Source: Hygrocybe punicea
Lineage: Eukaryota; Basidiomycota; Agaricomycetes; Agaricales; Hygrophoraceae
Direction: 5' to 3'
NCBI GenBank assembly: GCA_963556145.1
Contig: OY744466.1
Coordinates: 1,116,001-1,180,000 of the forward strand
Length of the DNA stretch: 64,000 nucleotides
This document shows positions 46,871 to 56,070 of this stretch, in pieces. The notes below the pieces were generated by a model. The model was not told where the DNA came from and did no database searches. It saw only the letters and a program-made list of their open reading frames with translations. How positions within the stretch are numbered: position 1 is the first letter of the stretch; each line of letters opens with the position of its first letter. Made by a program: the position numbers and the translations under genes.

Positions 46871-47716
46871 TTACGATTTTCGCGGACTCTTTTCAAGGTT
46901 TCCTCCTTTCCCCAAAAAATCCCCCTCTTCCCACTCCGTTTCCGTCTCCTCCGGTGCGATGTCCTCGGACTCCGGAGTGTACTTCCGGAGCTCGTATGAA
47001 TTATCTCTGAGGAACTCTAAGTTCCTCAGATGGTCGGCCCATTGAGCTGCATGTTGGCGGAGATCCTCCACGGTGTCCCATACCCCCTCGCATGCCTCCG
47101 CGACCCGTCCCAACATCGCCGTGTTTTCTTCTGTCGCCCGGAGCAGCTTGTGAAGAAGCTGCTCCGTCCTCATCAGCGGCTTCTTTACCGCGGGCTCCAC
47201 TCCGCGGTACTCCGATCTGGATTCCTTCTTTTCCTCCTTTTTCTTTTTCTTCTTCACTTCACCATCTACCTCGCATCGCGCTTTCCTCTTCTTGCATGCA
47301 TCGCAACTCCGCGCCTTTCCGGATGTGGGCCACATGCAGTTTTCCCGGCGTTCCGTGCACGCCTTGCATTGTATGGCCCTGCTTCTGTAGTCAACTCCGG
47401 TCTTTCATTTATGTGCCTTTGCTTACCCGTCTCTTTTTCTCTTCCCCTTCTCCGCACTTGAGGGCCCCTCCTCCGCCGCCTCCACTTTCTTTTTCTCCTC
47501 CTCCGCCGCCGTTTTCTTCTTTATTTCCTCCTCCACCCTTTTCATCGCCTCCGCCTGGATCTTCTGTCTCCTCTCCTCTTCCGCCTTCTTCCTCTCGTCC
47601 TCCGCTTTTCTCCGTTCTTCTGCCTCCTCTTTCGCCCTCATTTCGGCGAATTCGCGCTCCATCTCCTTGATGCGCGCGGCTATCTCTTGCGAGGACGATA
47701 ATTGCGAGGACGACAT
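46871..47716 (-). CDS. Antisense gene in the chromovirus: coiled-coil protein with a zinc-cluster pattern, 267 aa
   Basis: Exons 47716-47427 and 47384-46871 join in frame through a 42-nt GTAAGC...ACAG intron. An N-terminal charged coiled coil (EMEREFAEMRAKEEAEERR, about residues 15-90) is followed by CKACTERREN-C and CDACKKRKAR-C, spaced CX2CX6CX10CX2CX6C, which fits the fungal Zn2Cys6 DNA-binding consensus. Then come a lysine run (KKKKKK), a helical LLHKLLRATEENTAML region and an acidic tail. Its stop lies 10 bp from the pol stop, so the two genes converge. It is intact while pol is broken. Unlike most Zn2Cys6 proteins, the basic residues follow the second cysteine pair. Role unknown; DNA binding is inferred. 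Confidence 0.75.
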
Positions 47717-47838
47717 TTTTTGGGTTGTCTCCTGGCCAGGAGTTTGTTTTATACCGTAGGCCCTCCGCTTCGAACTCCGCTGCGGTTCTCCCTTTGTTCC
47801 ACAGGCGTCTCAAGGGTTCGACGCTAAGGGGGAGATAC

Positions 47839-48393
47839 TGTCATATCCCATGCAGCTCCGCCGGATTCCGACGAACTCCGCTCCGGACTTTTCCGCCGAC
47901 TTATCTTATCTTATCTTATCTTATCTTCTCGCGTACGTTATTGTTCTTCTCTTGTTAAATACTATTCTTCCCCATCTCCATTTACTCCGACCTCCTTTTC
48001 TCTTCCTCCCCTTTGTTTACTTGTCACCGTACATAGCAACCTTTATCCCTTTTATTTTCTTCCGAACTCCGGTCCTCTTTCCGGAGTTCATATTGTCTTC
48101 ACGTCTCCAAGGACATGACAATTAGTTTACCAAGTATATAAACTAGAACTACAATGTCCTGTAACTCCGTTCAGAAAATCAACTTGAGTTCCTTATTTCT
48201 TACCCACTCTCAAACTTAAGGCTTTCCCTTAAGCTCATTAATTATCTTAGTACTTAGTCCGGAACTCCGGACTAACTCCGCTCCGTCCACGTCTTCTCAA
48301 TACGACTTAAGGAAGTAGTGAACCTACTTCAAGAGTTGACGTCTCCGCTCCTCCGAAGAACTCCGATCCTTCCGGAGTTGCATGCCTCTAACA
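47839..48393 (+). repeat. 3' LTR of the chromovirus
   Basis: 555 bp, preceded by the polypurine tract AAGGGGGAGATAC and followed by the ATGAG duplication. Confidence 0.95.
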
Positions 48394-49949
48394 ATGAGTC
48401 ACAAACCCATGCCTTCCTTTCTTATGACTCCTTATGAGTCATAACCCCCCATGCCTTTCATCATTATGACTCCTTATAAGTCATAAACCTATGCCTCTCC
48501 TCTATATGACTCCCTATGAGTCATATCCTATGCTCTCCATTTCATATACCATTCTATGACTCAGTATGACTCCTGCTGTAGAATAGGTATATATAGAGCC
48601 CAGTTTCTGCTGGAGATGGCTCAGTCACCTAATCTGACAGGCCCAGTCACAGGACAGTCCCTCTCCCAGATTCTGATTCACCCCATCTGTATTTGTTTTG
48701 TATTACCTACTTTGGTAGTAGCTAGTACCCAAATACCAATTGCAGTTCAAGTCATCATTCAATTGTTTAAGGATATCAATCTCAGATATATTGATACTCC
48801 CTTATTACTTGTTTGATATATATTCTTTGTGTTCTGTCACGTAGTACAGTCACATTCATCTTCTTTCAAGTTCTATTGATCATCACCAAAGATATCCCAG
48901 TACTTTATTCTGCACTAGTAGCCAATGTGCGTTTGAAGCTTCGGAATAAAGTCCGATATCTTGATCATCAATCCTACTTGCCTATTGTTCAGTTCATTCA
49001 TTCTGTACATAGTATTTCGTCACACCTCCCTTTGTTTGACATCTACTGTTACACTCGCCCATCGCCCATCATCCATCATCTATTGCTCATCTCTGTTGTA
49101 CCTCTGCTCATTGTATACTTGCTACTTGTATACTTGACTGTTGTACACTCGTTCATCTTACACTGTTCATACTTGCTTGAGTTATTATCTGCTTATACTC
49201 TTGCATACCTCTTGTCACTCAAAGTCTTTACCTTCAGTAGGGAAGACCTCACTGTTCACTCATCCTCTATAAGTCATACATCTGACTTATATTATTGTCA
49301 AGTATTTGTTGTATCTCTCAAAGCTAACCTTTGATAGGATTCACACCACAACCCAACCACCCAACAGGAATACCCCAGAGTTATTAAAGAGCTAAATCCT
49401 TGTTCCTAAAGGACAACAAGGTAATTTCCCGATCAACGATGCACTCCGGAAACCCTTGGTGTGGATTTGTTCAAACACTTCCCACGCAAAACAGCACTCA
49501 CGGATCTCACAGCATCAGATGTGGGTATAGCCCCAGGCGATGCACTCCGGCTAAAATGAGGCAGCACTGATTGGTGGAATCACATGGCGAAGCGTCAGCG
49601 GGAGCAGGAGAAATCTACAGGGAAAGACAAGGTTATGGTCTCTTGGAGTGATCCAAACCCGGCGAAGCGACACAATCCCAGCCAAGGCTCGACTAATCTT
49701 GATGGATTGGATTTGTCAAACTTAGCCCAAAGCATGGAGAGCGATCCTGTCAAATATGAACAGCGTTGGAATGATGGGGGATGTAAACGGTTCTATGGCC
49801 CACACATGAAACGAGGAGACAAAGGGTCGATGCAGGATTGTGTTGTCTGGTATTTCTGCGAGGGGCGTCAGGACTGGTTTCCGGTGCCACCAGGCTACGT
49901 TGCTCCCTACCCAAGTGCTGAAGCCGAGGACGATGACCCATTCCGCTAG

Positions 49950-50108
49950 TCTGTTTTCAAAAATATATACCATGATACATAGTTAGTAGCGTAGTTGTTT
50001 CGATGCCTCACAATATACTGTTGCCGTTTTTTGCCTAACCCGATGCCCAACATGTTGAGAAATAATTGCAGCGCATAGATTCAGATGATGTGTACAAAAT
50101 GGAGAAGA
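49950..50108. other. Convergent intergenic gap of transposon B
   Basis: This short AT-rich spacer between the stops of the accessory gene (+) and the transposase (-) probably holds the 3' ends of both. The same gap in transposon A is 136 bp. Confidence 0.6.
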
Positions 50109-51157
50109 CTAGATATAACCACTGTTCTGAAACCAACCTGCTGCCTTGGATGGAGTAATACTATTACAGGCCATCATAATATCATACACAGTAGATTCGG
50201 AACGGCTGCGACACAAGAAAGCCTTCATCGAAGAAAATGCATGCTCGATGGGATTGAAGTCGGGAGAGTATGGCGGTAGAAAAACAAGTTTACATACTGC
50301 AATATATTCCTCATTAGTTCTGGCAGCATTCCACAAGCAGAGTGAGCTTACACTCGTGATATTCAACAAGTTCACGGACTTCTTCTGCATGGTGAGTGTT
50401 ACAATTGTCGAGGACGAGCACACTTCGAGGGCCAGGATAATGGTTTGTGAGTGGTATCTAGTATGAATTTAGTGACGTGAAGACACATTAGATTGAAACT
50501 TACAATAAATTCTGTCAAAAACTGCAAAAACCTTGCTGATGTAACGGATCCTTCCATGATATCGTATGCAATGATACCATCAAGCGTCAGGACAGGGAGT
50601 ACGCTATACCTCTGACCTCGGATGAAATATTGGCGCTGTACACAACGACTCCCAGCCTTCGCCCAGCCCTTCCTGCGTGTCATGGTCTGCCTATCTACAG
50701 AAGATTCATCCGTAAACATCAGCATGTCAGGGTTGGTGATGATCTGGCCAATGTGGTTCATATAGGCAGCTCGTCGGAGCTGATCCCTTTCAATGGCTTC
50801 ACGGGACACTTGCTTGTTGGTGTAATCGATCCGGCGCAATGTGCGAGTAAGCGTGGATACGGAGACAGCGATCTTTCGGTGATGGTACAATTGGTCCTGG
50901 ATTTCATCAAGAAACAGTGTTGGGGAGTTTTCAAGAAGGGAGATAATAAAAATGATATCGGATGTGGTGAGTTTGCACCCGCGCTGTACTTTACAGGGAT
51001 TGGAAGTGACGCCGTATTTCCAATGATACTGGAGGGCGTGGTATACTGAAGATTTCCTAATACCAAGTACCTTGCAGATCCCCTTGATAGACATGTTGTG
51101 CTGGTGGTACAATATGGGAACATGGTCCTTGAGTGCAGTGGGAATAAGCCTGCCCAT
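50109..51157 (-). CDS. Transposase of transposon B (Tc1/mariner-IS630 type), 315 aa, intact
   Basis: Exons 51157-50504, 50457-50352 and 50296-50109 join in frame (948 nt). Residues 1-60 form a helix-turn-helix region (NMSIKGICKVLGIRKSSVYH). A second DNA-binding part with LFLDEIQDQLYHHRKIAVSV and TLTRTLRRIDY follows. The DDE core has D150 in MFTDES, D235 in LVLDNCN and E271 in SPDFNPIEHAF, with 35 residues between the last two (DD35E). Glycine-rich GWAKAGSRCVQRQYFIRG and SVLPVLTLDGIIAYDI are typical of fungal relatives. It cuts at CAGCTG-ended repeats and inserts at TA, by inference. All three catalytic residues and splice sites are present, so it may be active. Confidence 0.92.
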
Positions 51158-51323
51158 GTCGAGCGTTTAGAGTACTTAGTTGGCGCTACAAAATTGTACA
51201 CGGAATCTCGGCAGACTACATATTTGGAAATGCACAGCCACCTCCAAATTTTGGAGTTTCCACACCTCGATGAAAACAGCTGTAACCTTTTCCATCTATA
51301 ACCTTGATATCTCCCACACTCGT

Positions 51324-51481
51324 TGGAGTGGTACCGAGGTACCACTCCGGGGGCTCACGCAGGACTCGAGGGAAAGGTCGACTGGATAGGAAGGATCGAC
51401 TGACTACTACATCTGGAAGGCTACTAACTAGGTCAAACCGTGGGAACCTGATCACGTGACTGACCAGGCACAACTACTACA
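51324..51481 (+). repeat. 5' LTR of TRIM-like copy 3
   Basis: 158 bp, TGGAGTGGTACC to CAACTACTACA, followed by AGTGCCCCTCC as in copy 2. Confidence 0.93.
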
Positions 51482-53820
51482 AGTGCCCCTCCTCCTCATG
51501 GTGACGTCCTCGTCACCATACTGCTACTAAAAGAAAACAAAAAGCAAAACAAAACTGACCAAGAAAAAAACTCTCCAGTCACGACTCCCAGTCCCTCACG
51601 ATGCCCCGGGCCTTATACGTGAGGCGGGACCATATCGTCCATCGAAGATCGGTGGTGGCAGATGACCAAACTAGACTCTCTCTCAGCTCTCCAAAACTCC
51701 TCAGTCACGACTCCCAGTCCTCCATCTCATGGAGCAGGACCATATCGTCCATCGAAAACGGTGGTGGTAGATGACCAAACTGATCCATAATCATAGCGCA
51801 GGTTCTTGGTTCTCGTATCGCAGGTTCTCGGTTCTCGTATCGCAAGTTCTCGGTTCTCTCGGTTCTCGTATCACAGGTTCTCGGTTCGCAGTTCTCGGTC
51901 GGTGCTTGTTTGGTTCTGGTGACTCGTTGGGTAACTCGGTTGGGTAGCATCTGGTATCCAGGTGACAGATCAAGGGCATAGAAAAATAATGAAACTGAAT
52001 TATGGGGGAAACAGAGACAGAGACAGGGGAAACGAGGGAAAGGAAATTGAGGGAAAGGAAATAGAGAGGAAGGAAACAGAGAGGAAAGGAACCGAGGACA
52101 GGAAACAGAGAAGGAAATAGTGGGGAAAGCTATGTACTTGGGCGCTAGAGCTGGTGCCGGCGTCGAGGGATCTCTTCGCGTGGGCTCTGGGAAACGGTCG
52201 CGAGGGGTCGCGAGGGCCAGGGAACGAGGCTGGGGGTCCTAACGAACGTGCGCGAGTGGGGTGGGGTTGCCGGGGTTGTGGGGTGACACGAGACGGCGTT
52301 TGGGTTCCGGACGTGGTGGGAACGGCTCGTTCGGGGTGTTGGTGGGACGCAGGGTGCACTGGAGTGGTTAACGGGTCGGCCGCGGGCTTGACGAGTGGGC
52401 ATGGGGCCACGTAAGTCGACGCAATGGGGAGCGTGGTGTTGGTCCACCAAAGATGGCGGTGTGGCTCGTTTGAGACAGCGTGGGGCGGTCTCGTTTGGGG
52501 TAACGGAGCGCAACGGGGGGCTCTGGCGTGTGGAACGTGGGTGCCGGGGGTTGGGTGAACGCGGGTGGAGCTTGGTTACACGAAAAAACGGGGTCGAAAG
52601 TGATGACGTGGCACGGTGCGTGTTGGGCATTGGGTGGGTATGAAACGCCAGGGACGGCTCGTTTGGGGTGACGACGGTGAACAGGGGGCCTCTAGGGAGT
52701 CGGACGAGGGTCCGGAGCTCAAACGAATGCCCTTTGAGCTGGGGTACACGAAAGAACGGGGGTCCAACGGGGAAGACGTGGAAGATCCGTGGTGTGACCA
52801 AAAACGGCGTTGGGGGCTCGTTTGGGGCGTTAACGAGACACAGGGTGCTCTGGGGGGTGGGCCGCGAGTTTGGTGAGTTGGTCTGGGGCCGGTTGTGCTG
52901 GCGGAATGGGGCCGCACGATGGTGACGTGGCGCGTGGCTCGGGTGTCCGGAAACGACGGTGGGGGTTCGTTTGGCGCAATGGAGGGGGACGGGGGGTCCT
53001 GGCCGGTGGAACGAGGGCACGGGAGGTCGAATGGGTCCGTGTGATGCTGGGGTACACGAAAGAACGGGGGTCCAACGGGGGGGCGCGACGGATCCGTGGT
53101 GTGGCCAAAAAGGTCTGCGACCGTGAATTCGGGGTGGCGTAGGCGAGCGCGGAGCTCCAGTACGTCGAACGAGGGTCCGTGGGGTTGGATGAGCGTGGGT
53201 TGGGGTGGGCATCCACGGGAGACGGTGTCGCGGAATGCTGACGTGGGAGTTCGCTGGGATGTCCATAGAGCGGCGGGGCTCGTTTGGGGCGACGAATGGG
53301 AACGGGGGGTTCTGGCTAGCGGAACGAGTGTGCGGGGAGTCGAATGGGTCCATGTAAGGGTGGGGGTGACGAGAAACGGTGTCCGTGCGGCGGCGCTGCG
53401 ATTTTCATTGGGTTGTCCTAAACTCGCAGTAGCGGGCTACGTGGGATCCTGATGGGGAACGCGGGGCTCCGGAACGTCGAACGAAGTTGCGGGGGGTTGT
53501 CTGGACATGGCTGGGTCTAAAGAAAGTGGAAATTCGGGGGGTCGAAAAAAGTGACGTGGCCTGCCGCTTGGGTGCTGAGAAGGGTCGCGGGCGTGTTTTT
53601 TGGGTCAACGCGGGGCAACGCGGGGCCCTATTGGGTTGAACATGTGCACCGGGGGGTAATTTGAGTGTTGTACGGCCGTGAGTGAAGAGAAAATGCGCGG
53701 TTGCGCAGCAGTGGGTGGTGAGGCCGAAAAAGGGTCGTCTCGCGAGAAAGTCGTAAGGAGTGGGAACCCGAGAGAAAAAAGAGAGAGGCGTGGAGTCGAA
53801 GAACACTCTCATCACCACGT

Positions 53821-53978
53821 TGGAGTGTTACCGAGGTACCACTCCGGGGGCTCATGCAGGACTCGAGGGAAAGGTCGACTGGATAGGAAGGATCGACTGA
53901 CTACTACATCTGGAAGGCTACTAACTAGGTCAAACCGTGGGAACCTGATCACGTGACTGACCAGGCACAACTACTACA
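53821..53978 (+). repeat. 3' LTR of TRIM-like copy 3
   Basis: 158 bp. One G-to-T change breaks one pair of the terminal hairpin; the opposite arm still reads GGTACCACTCC. Confidence 0.93.
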
Positions 53979-53982
53979 TCGT

Positions 53983-54970
53983 TTACAACAATACCCTTTC
54001 TTGGATGAATACCAACATCAGGTGGACTGCATTGTTTCACAGACAGGACAAGACATTGCTCCTCGATACGTCATCAACACAGACATCATCATCCGGTACA
54101 GCTTATGCTGTTCACATGTCTGACCTCGACTATCCCACCATCCTAGTTGGTTTTCCCTCCACACATTCCTTTGTTTTCCTTTATACCAACCTTGTCGCTA
54201 TGTCCCTGCTACCTCAAGACACTCTCATCACCAATCCTACACTGGACGATACCCATCTTCGACCCGACCGTGCAATGCACTTGCCAGACTGCGCACTTGC
54301 CTGTTACAGCAAGTGTAGACCCCGAATAGGCAATTCTGCACATCACATGATCTGATGACAAATCATCCGAGTCATCCGGACCCCCTCTATTCCTCAATGA
54401 CACCCGGGCCTCCAGTTGGATCGCGAGAACATCGACATGAGGACGCCTCATGTCCGCCTCATGGTGAAAACATGGTGTAGTTGGACATGTTGTAGCTTCA
54501 TGGTTGGATTCCCATTTACCTCCCCTCAAGTCCATTCACTATATCTACTGTCCTTGTTGTTGGTTCGGACTTTTTCTTCTTTCTTTTCCTTACGTTTAGT
54601 CTGGTTCTTGGGGCAGACCCCCTTGTTTTGGGTAACCCCCATGGCTCGCAATGACTTTAGACCACGAACCCCCCCTCTTGTAGCAGTGTTGTCTTAGCTG
54701 TAAGCAACAATGAAAACTGCTTTCCTCTCCTCTGGAATCCAATCCCTAGTTAAGTTGATTGTTGCCGGAGCCCGCTGCAGAAGCGATCCGTAACATGTAT
54801 CATGTTTCATATTGCATACTGTCACACTCTGAAATCAAAAACCTTGACATGACATTTTCTCCATCAATTGTCCACAAAATCTTTTGATTTCAGAGACATA
54901 GTTTGACACTGATATGTCACAAACACATAATGACTTCAGCACACACATAGGTAACATATGCAAGATGAGA
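53983..54970. other. Unassigned stretch right of TRIM copy 3
   Basis: Frames at 54005-54355 and 54416-54697 show no motif known to me. The DNA could be decayed coding sequence, but no family is recognisable. Confidence 0.35.
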
Positions 54971-54974
54971 GCCT

Positions 54975-55300
54975 CATATCTATAACTGAACAAGTCCACT
55001 GAACACACCAAACAAGTCCAAATTGTTCAGTGGATGTTATTTGATCAATACAACTAGATATACCACACTGAACACATCTACTGAACACATCAAACAAGTC
55101 CACTGAACACACCGAACAAGTCCAACTTGATCGGTGGATGTTATTTGATCAATAAAACTAGATATACCACACCAAACACATCCACTGAACACATTGAACA
55201 AGTTCAACTTGTTTGGTGGATGTTATTTGATCAAGACAACTAGACCTATTACACTGAACAACTCCCACTTGTTCACTGTGGTCAGTGGACTTATATTAAT
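54975..55300. repeat. Tandem repeat, about 110 bp, three copies
   Basis: GTGGATGTTATTTGATCAA, ACTAGATATACCACAC and CACTGAACACA recur at about 55030, 55135 and 55215, in the same order. AACAAGTCCAACTTG inside forms short inverted repeats. Its role is unknown. Confidence 0.8.
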
Positions 55301-56060
55301 GTAGATACAACTTGTTGAACACTTAATAATTGCCTGTTCAACAAGTATTGTCCAGCTAGTGCACACAAAATTCAGATATAGTTTTGTCCAATGTCTATTA
55401 CATTAGCAATTCCTCAGAATAAAGCTGGCCCACTTGTTTAATGCTTCACTGAACACTGTTGAACCCTCTTGTTCAATAAGCCTTCAATGGCTCAACACCT
55501 AATTCAATTGCAATGTACACAGTAAATGTACCTGCATCACACATCCAACTCATGTATACTTTATATGGTGCACATTGCACTAAGAATGCCTTTCATTATT
55601 ATGATCAAGCTGTCAAGTATTTTGCTGATGACAATGGCAATAACAACACGCTATAACACTGCCCATTCCCAAATTGGCACCTGTGATCTGGCTGCCTTAT
55701 TGTTCTTGCTAATTGGGACCACAAATTCCCACATTACAAAGTCAGCAGTCACATGGTTTCATAATTAATCCCAGGGCTTCAAAATTGTTCCCATGGTTTG
55801 GCAAATTAGAGTCTGAGCCTGAGTTGAAAAATCCACTGTATAGAATGATTCCCTTATAGGGACTCGTAATAGTGATGCCAGTGGGCTATTCACATGCATG
55901 AAAACTTTATCTCCTCTCCATAATCTTAGTAAATTCTCTGTGTCTACAAAGTGCCTAGGTTAGCTTGATTTGCCCTGGTTCAAATTAACAATTAGCCAGT
56001 AACCCACACTGCAAAACACTTCAGCCATCCTACCATCATAACTGCAGCTGAAAAGTGTTT
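55301..56060. other. AT-rich intergenic stretch
   Basis: CTTGTTCAA/TTGAACA motifs continue sparsely to about 55500. No gene, array or terminal repeat is recognised. Confidence 0.4.
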
Positions 56061-56070
56061 AACTTTCTGC

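Larger units (their letters stand above)
38708..48393 (+). mobile_element. Chromovirus (Ty3/gypsy) with a nested TRIM copy
   Basis: Two 555-bp LTRs with perfect TG...CA ends are flanked by ATGAG (38703-38707 and 48394-48398). Order: LTR, gag (split by a TRIM insertion), pol with protease, reverse transcriptase, RNase H, integrase and chromodomain, an antisense gene, a polypurine tract AAGGGGGAGA (47826-47835), LTR. I could not match a tRNA primer site after the first LTR. The LTRs differ at about seven positions that I can see, so insertion was recent, yet pol already has a stop and a frameshift. Confidence 0.95.
37915..49493 (+). mobile_element. LTR-like insertion, probably a long solo LTR, split by the chromovirus
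   Basis: It starts TGTCATGATCCAAACAGG and ends CCCACGCAAAACA (TG...CA), with GCAC duplicated at 37911-37914 and 49494-49497 (GCACT if the duplication is read as 5 bp). The empty site restores the accessory-gene reading frame. Without the nested chromovirus it is about 1.9 kb. It contains CCCTTATCTNNANA-type repeats (38040-38220), ATGACTCATTATGACC-type repeats on both sides of the chromovirus, and GGTATATATAGAGCCC (48585), a plausible LTR promoter. No coding sequence and no second LTR are visible. Confidence 0.6.
36726..49949 (+). pseudogene. Accessory gene of transposon B (SAM-like protein), broken
   Basis: The start MGDDQSTSGEDDDAATP leads to an alpha/beta region with LHFSCTPTNYLGFLNALLK, FPFKFHYPGRA and DALDIDCEKEYHEMVQKL. 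After FDMDDIKKRC come an acidic linker, NLARIRVLLEQKYVND, and a SAM-like helical region (RCYLSYAEERLGVEGA, YGPDI, then DVGIAPGDALRL after the insert). The tail has RWNDGGCKRFYGPHMKRGD and DWFPVPPGYVAP. Introns lie near 37014-37066, 37201-37245 and 37461-37512. The large LTR-type insertion splits it at 37914/37915. TGA at 49557-49559 stands where AAA CGA GGC would read on. The first donor is ATATGT where A has GTATGT. Function unknown. Confidence 0.74.
36575..51282. mobile_element. Transposon B: two-gene Tc1/mariner-like element, heavily nested
   Basis: CAGCTGTTTTCATCGAGGTG begins at 36575 after TA (36573-36574), and the inverse ends at 51282 before TA (51283-51284). The terminal repeats extend over about 130 bp, including CTCCAAAATTTGGAGGTGGC and GTAGTCTGCCGAGATTCCGT. 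Subtracting the LTR-type insertion (37915-49493) leaves about 3.1 kb, close to transposon A. It contains the accessory gene (+, broken) and an intact transposase (-), converging. It is the sister of A at family level, with clearly different sequence. Confidence 0.9.
51324..53978 (+). mobile_element. TRIM-like non-autonomous LTR element, copy 3 (2655 bp)
   Basis: LTRs at 51324-51481 and 53821-53978 (158 bp each) differ at two positions that I see, one of them in the hairpin (GGAGTGTTACC). TCGT is duplicated at 51320-51323 and 53979-53982. The interior is nearly identical to copy 2, so both copies came from the same source recently. It is inserted just outside transposon B. Non-coding by the same arguments as copy 2. 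Confidence 0.93.
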
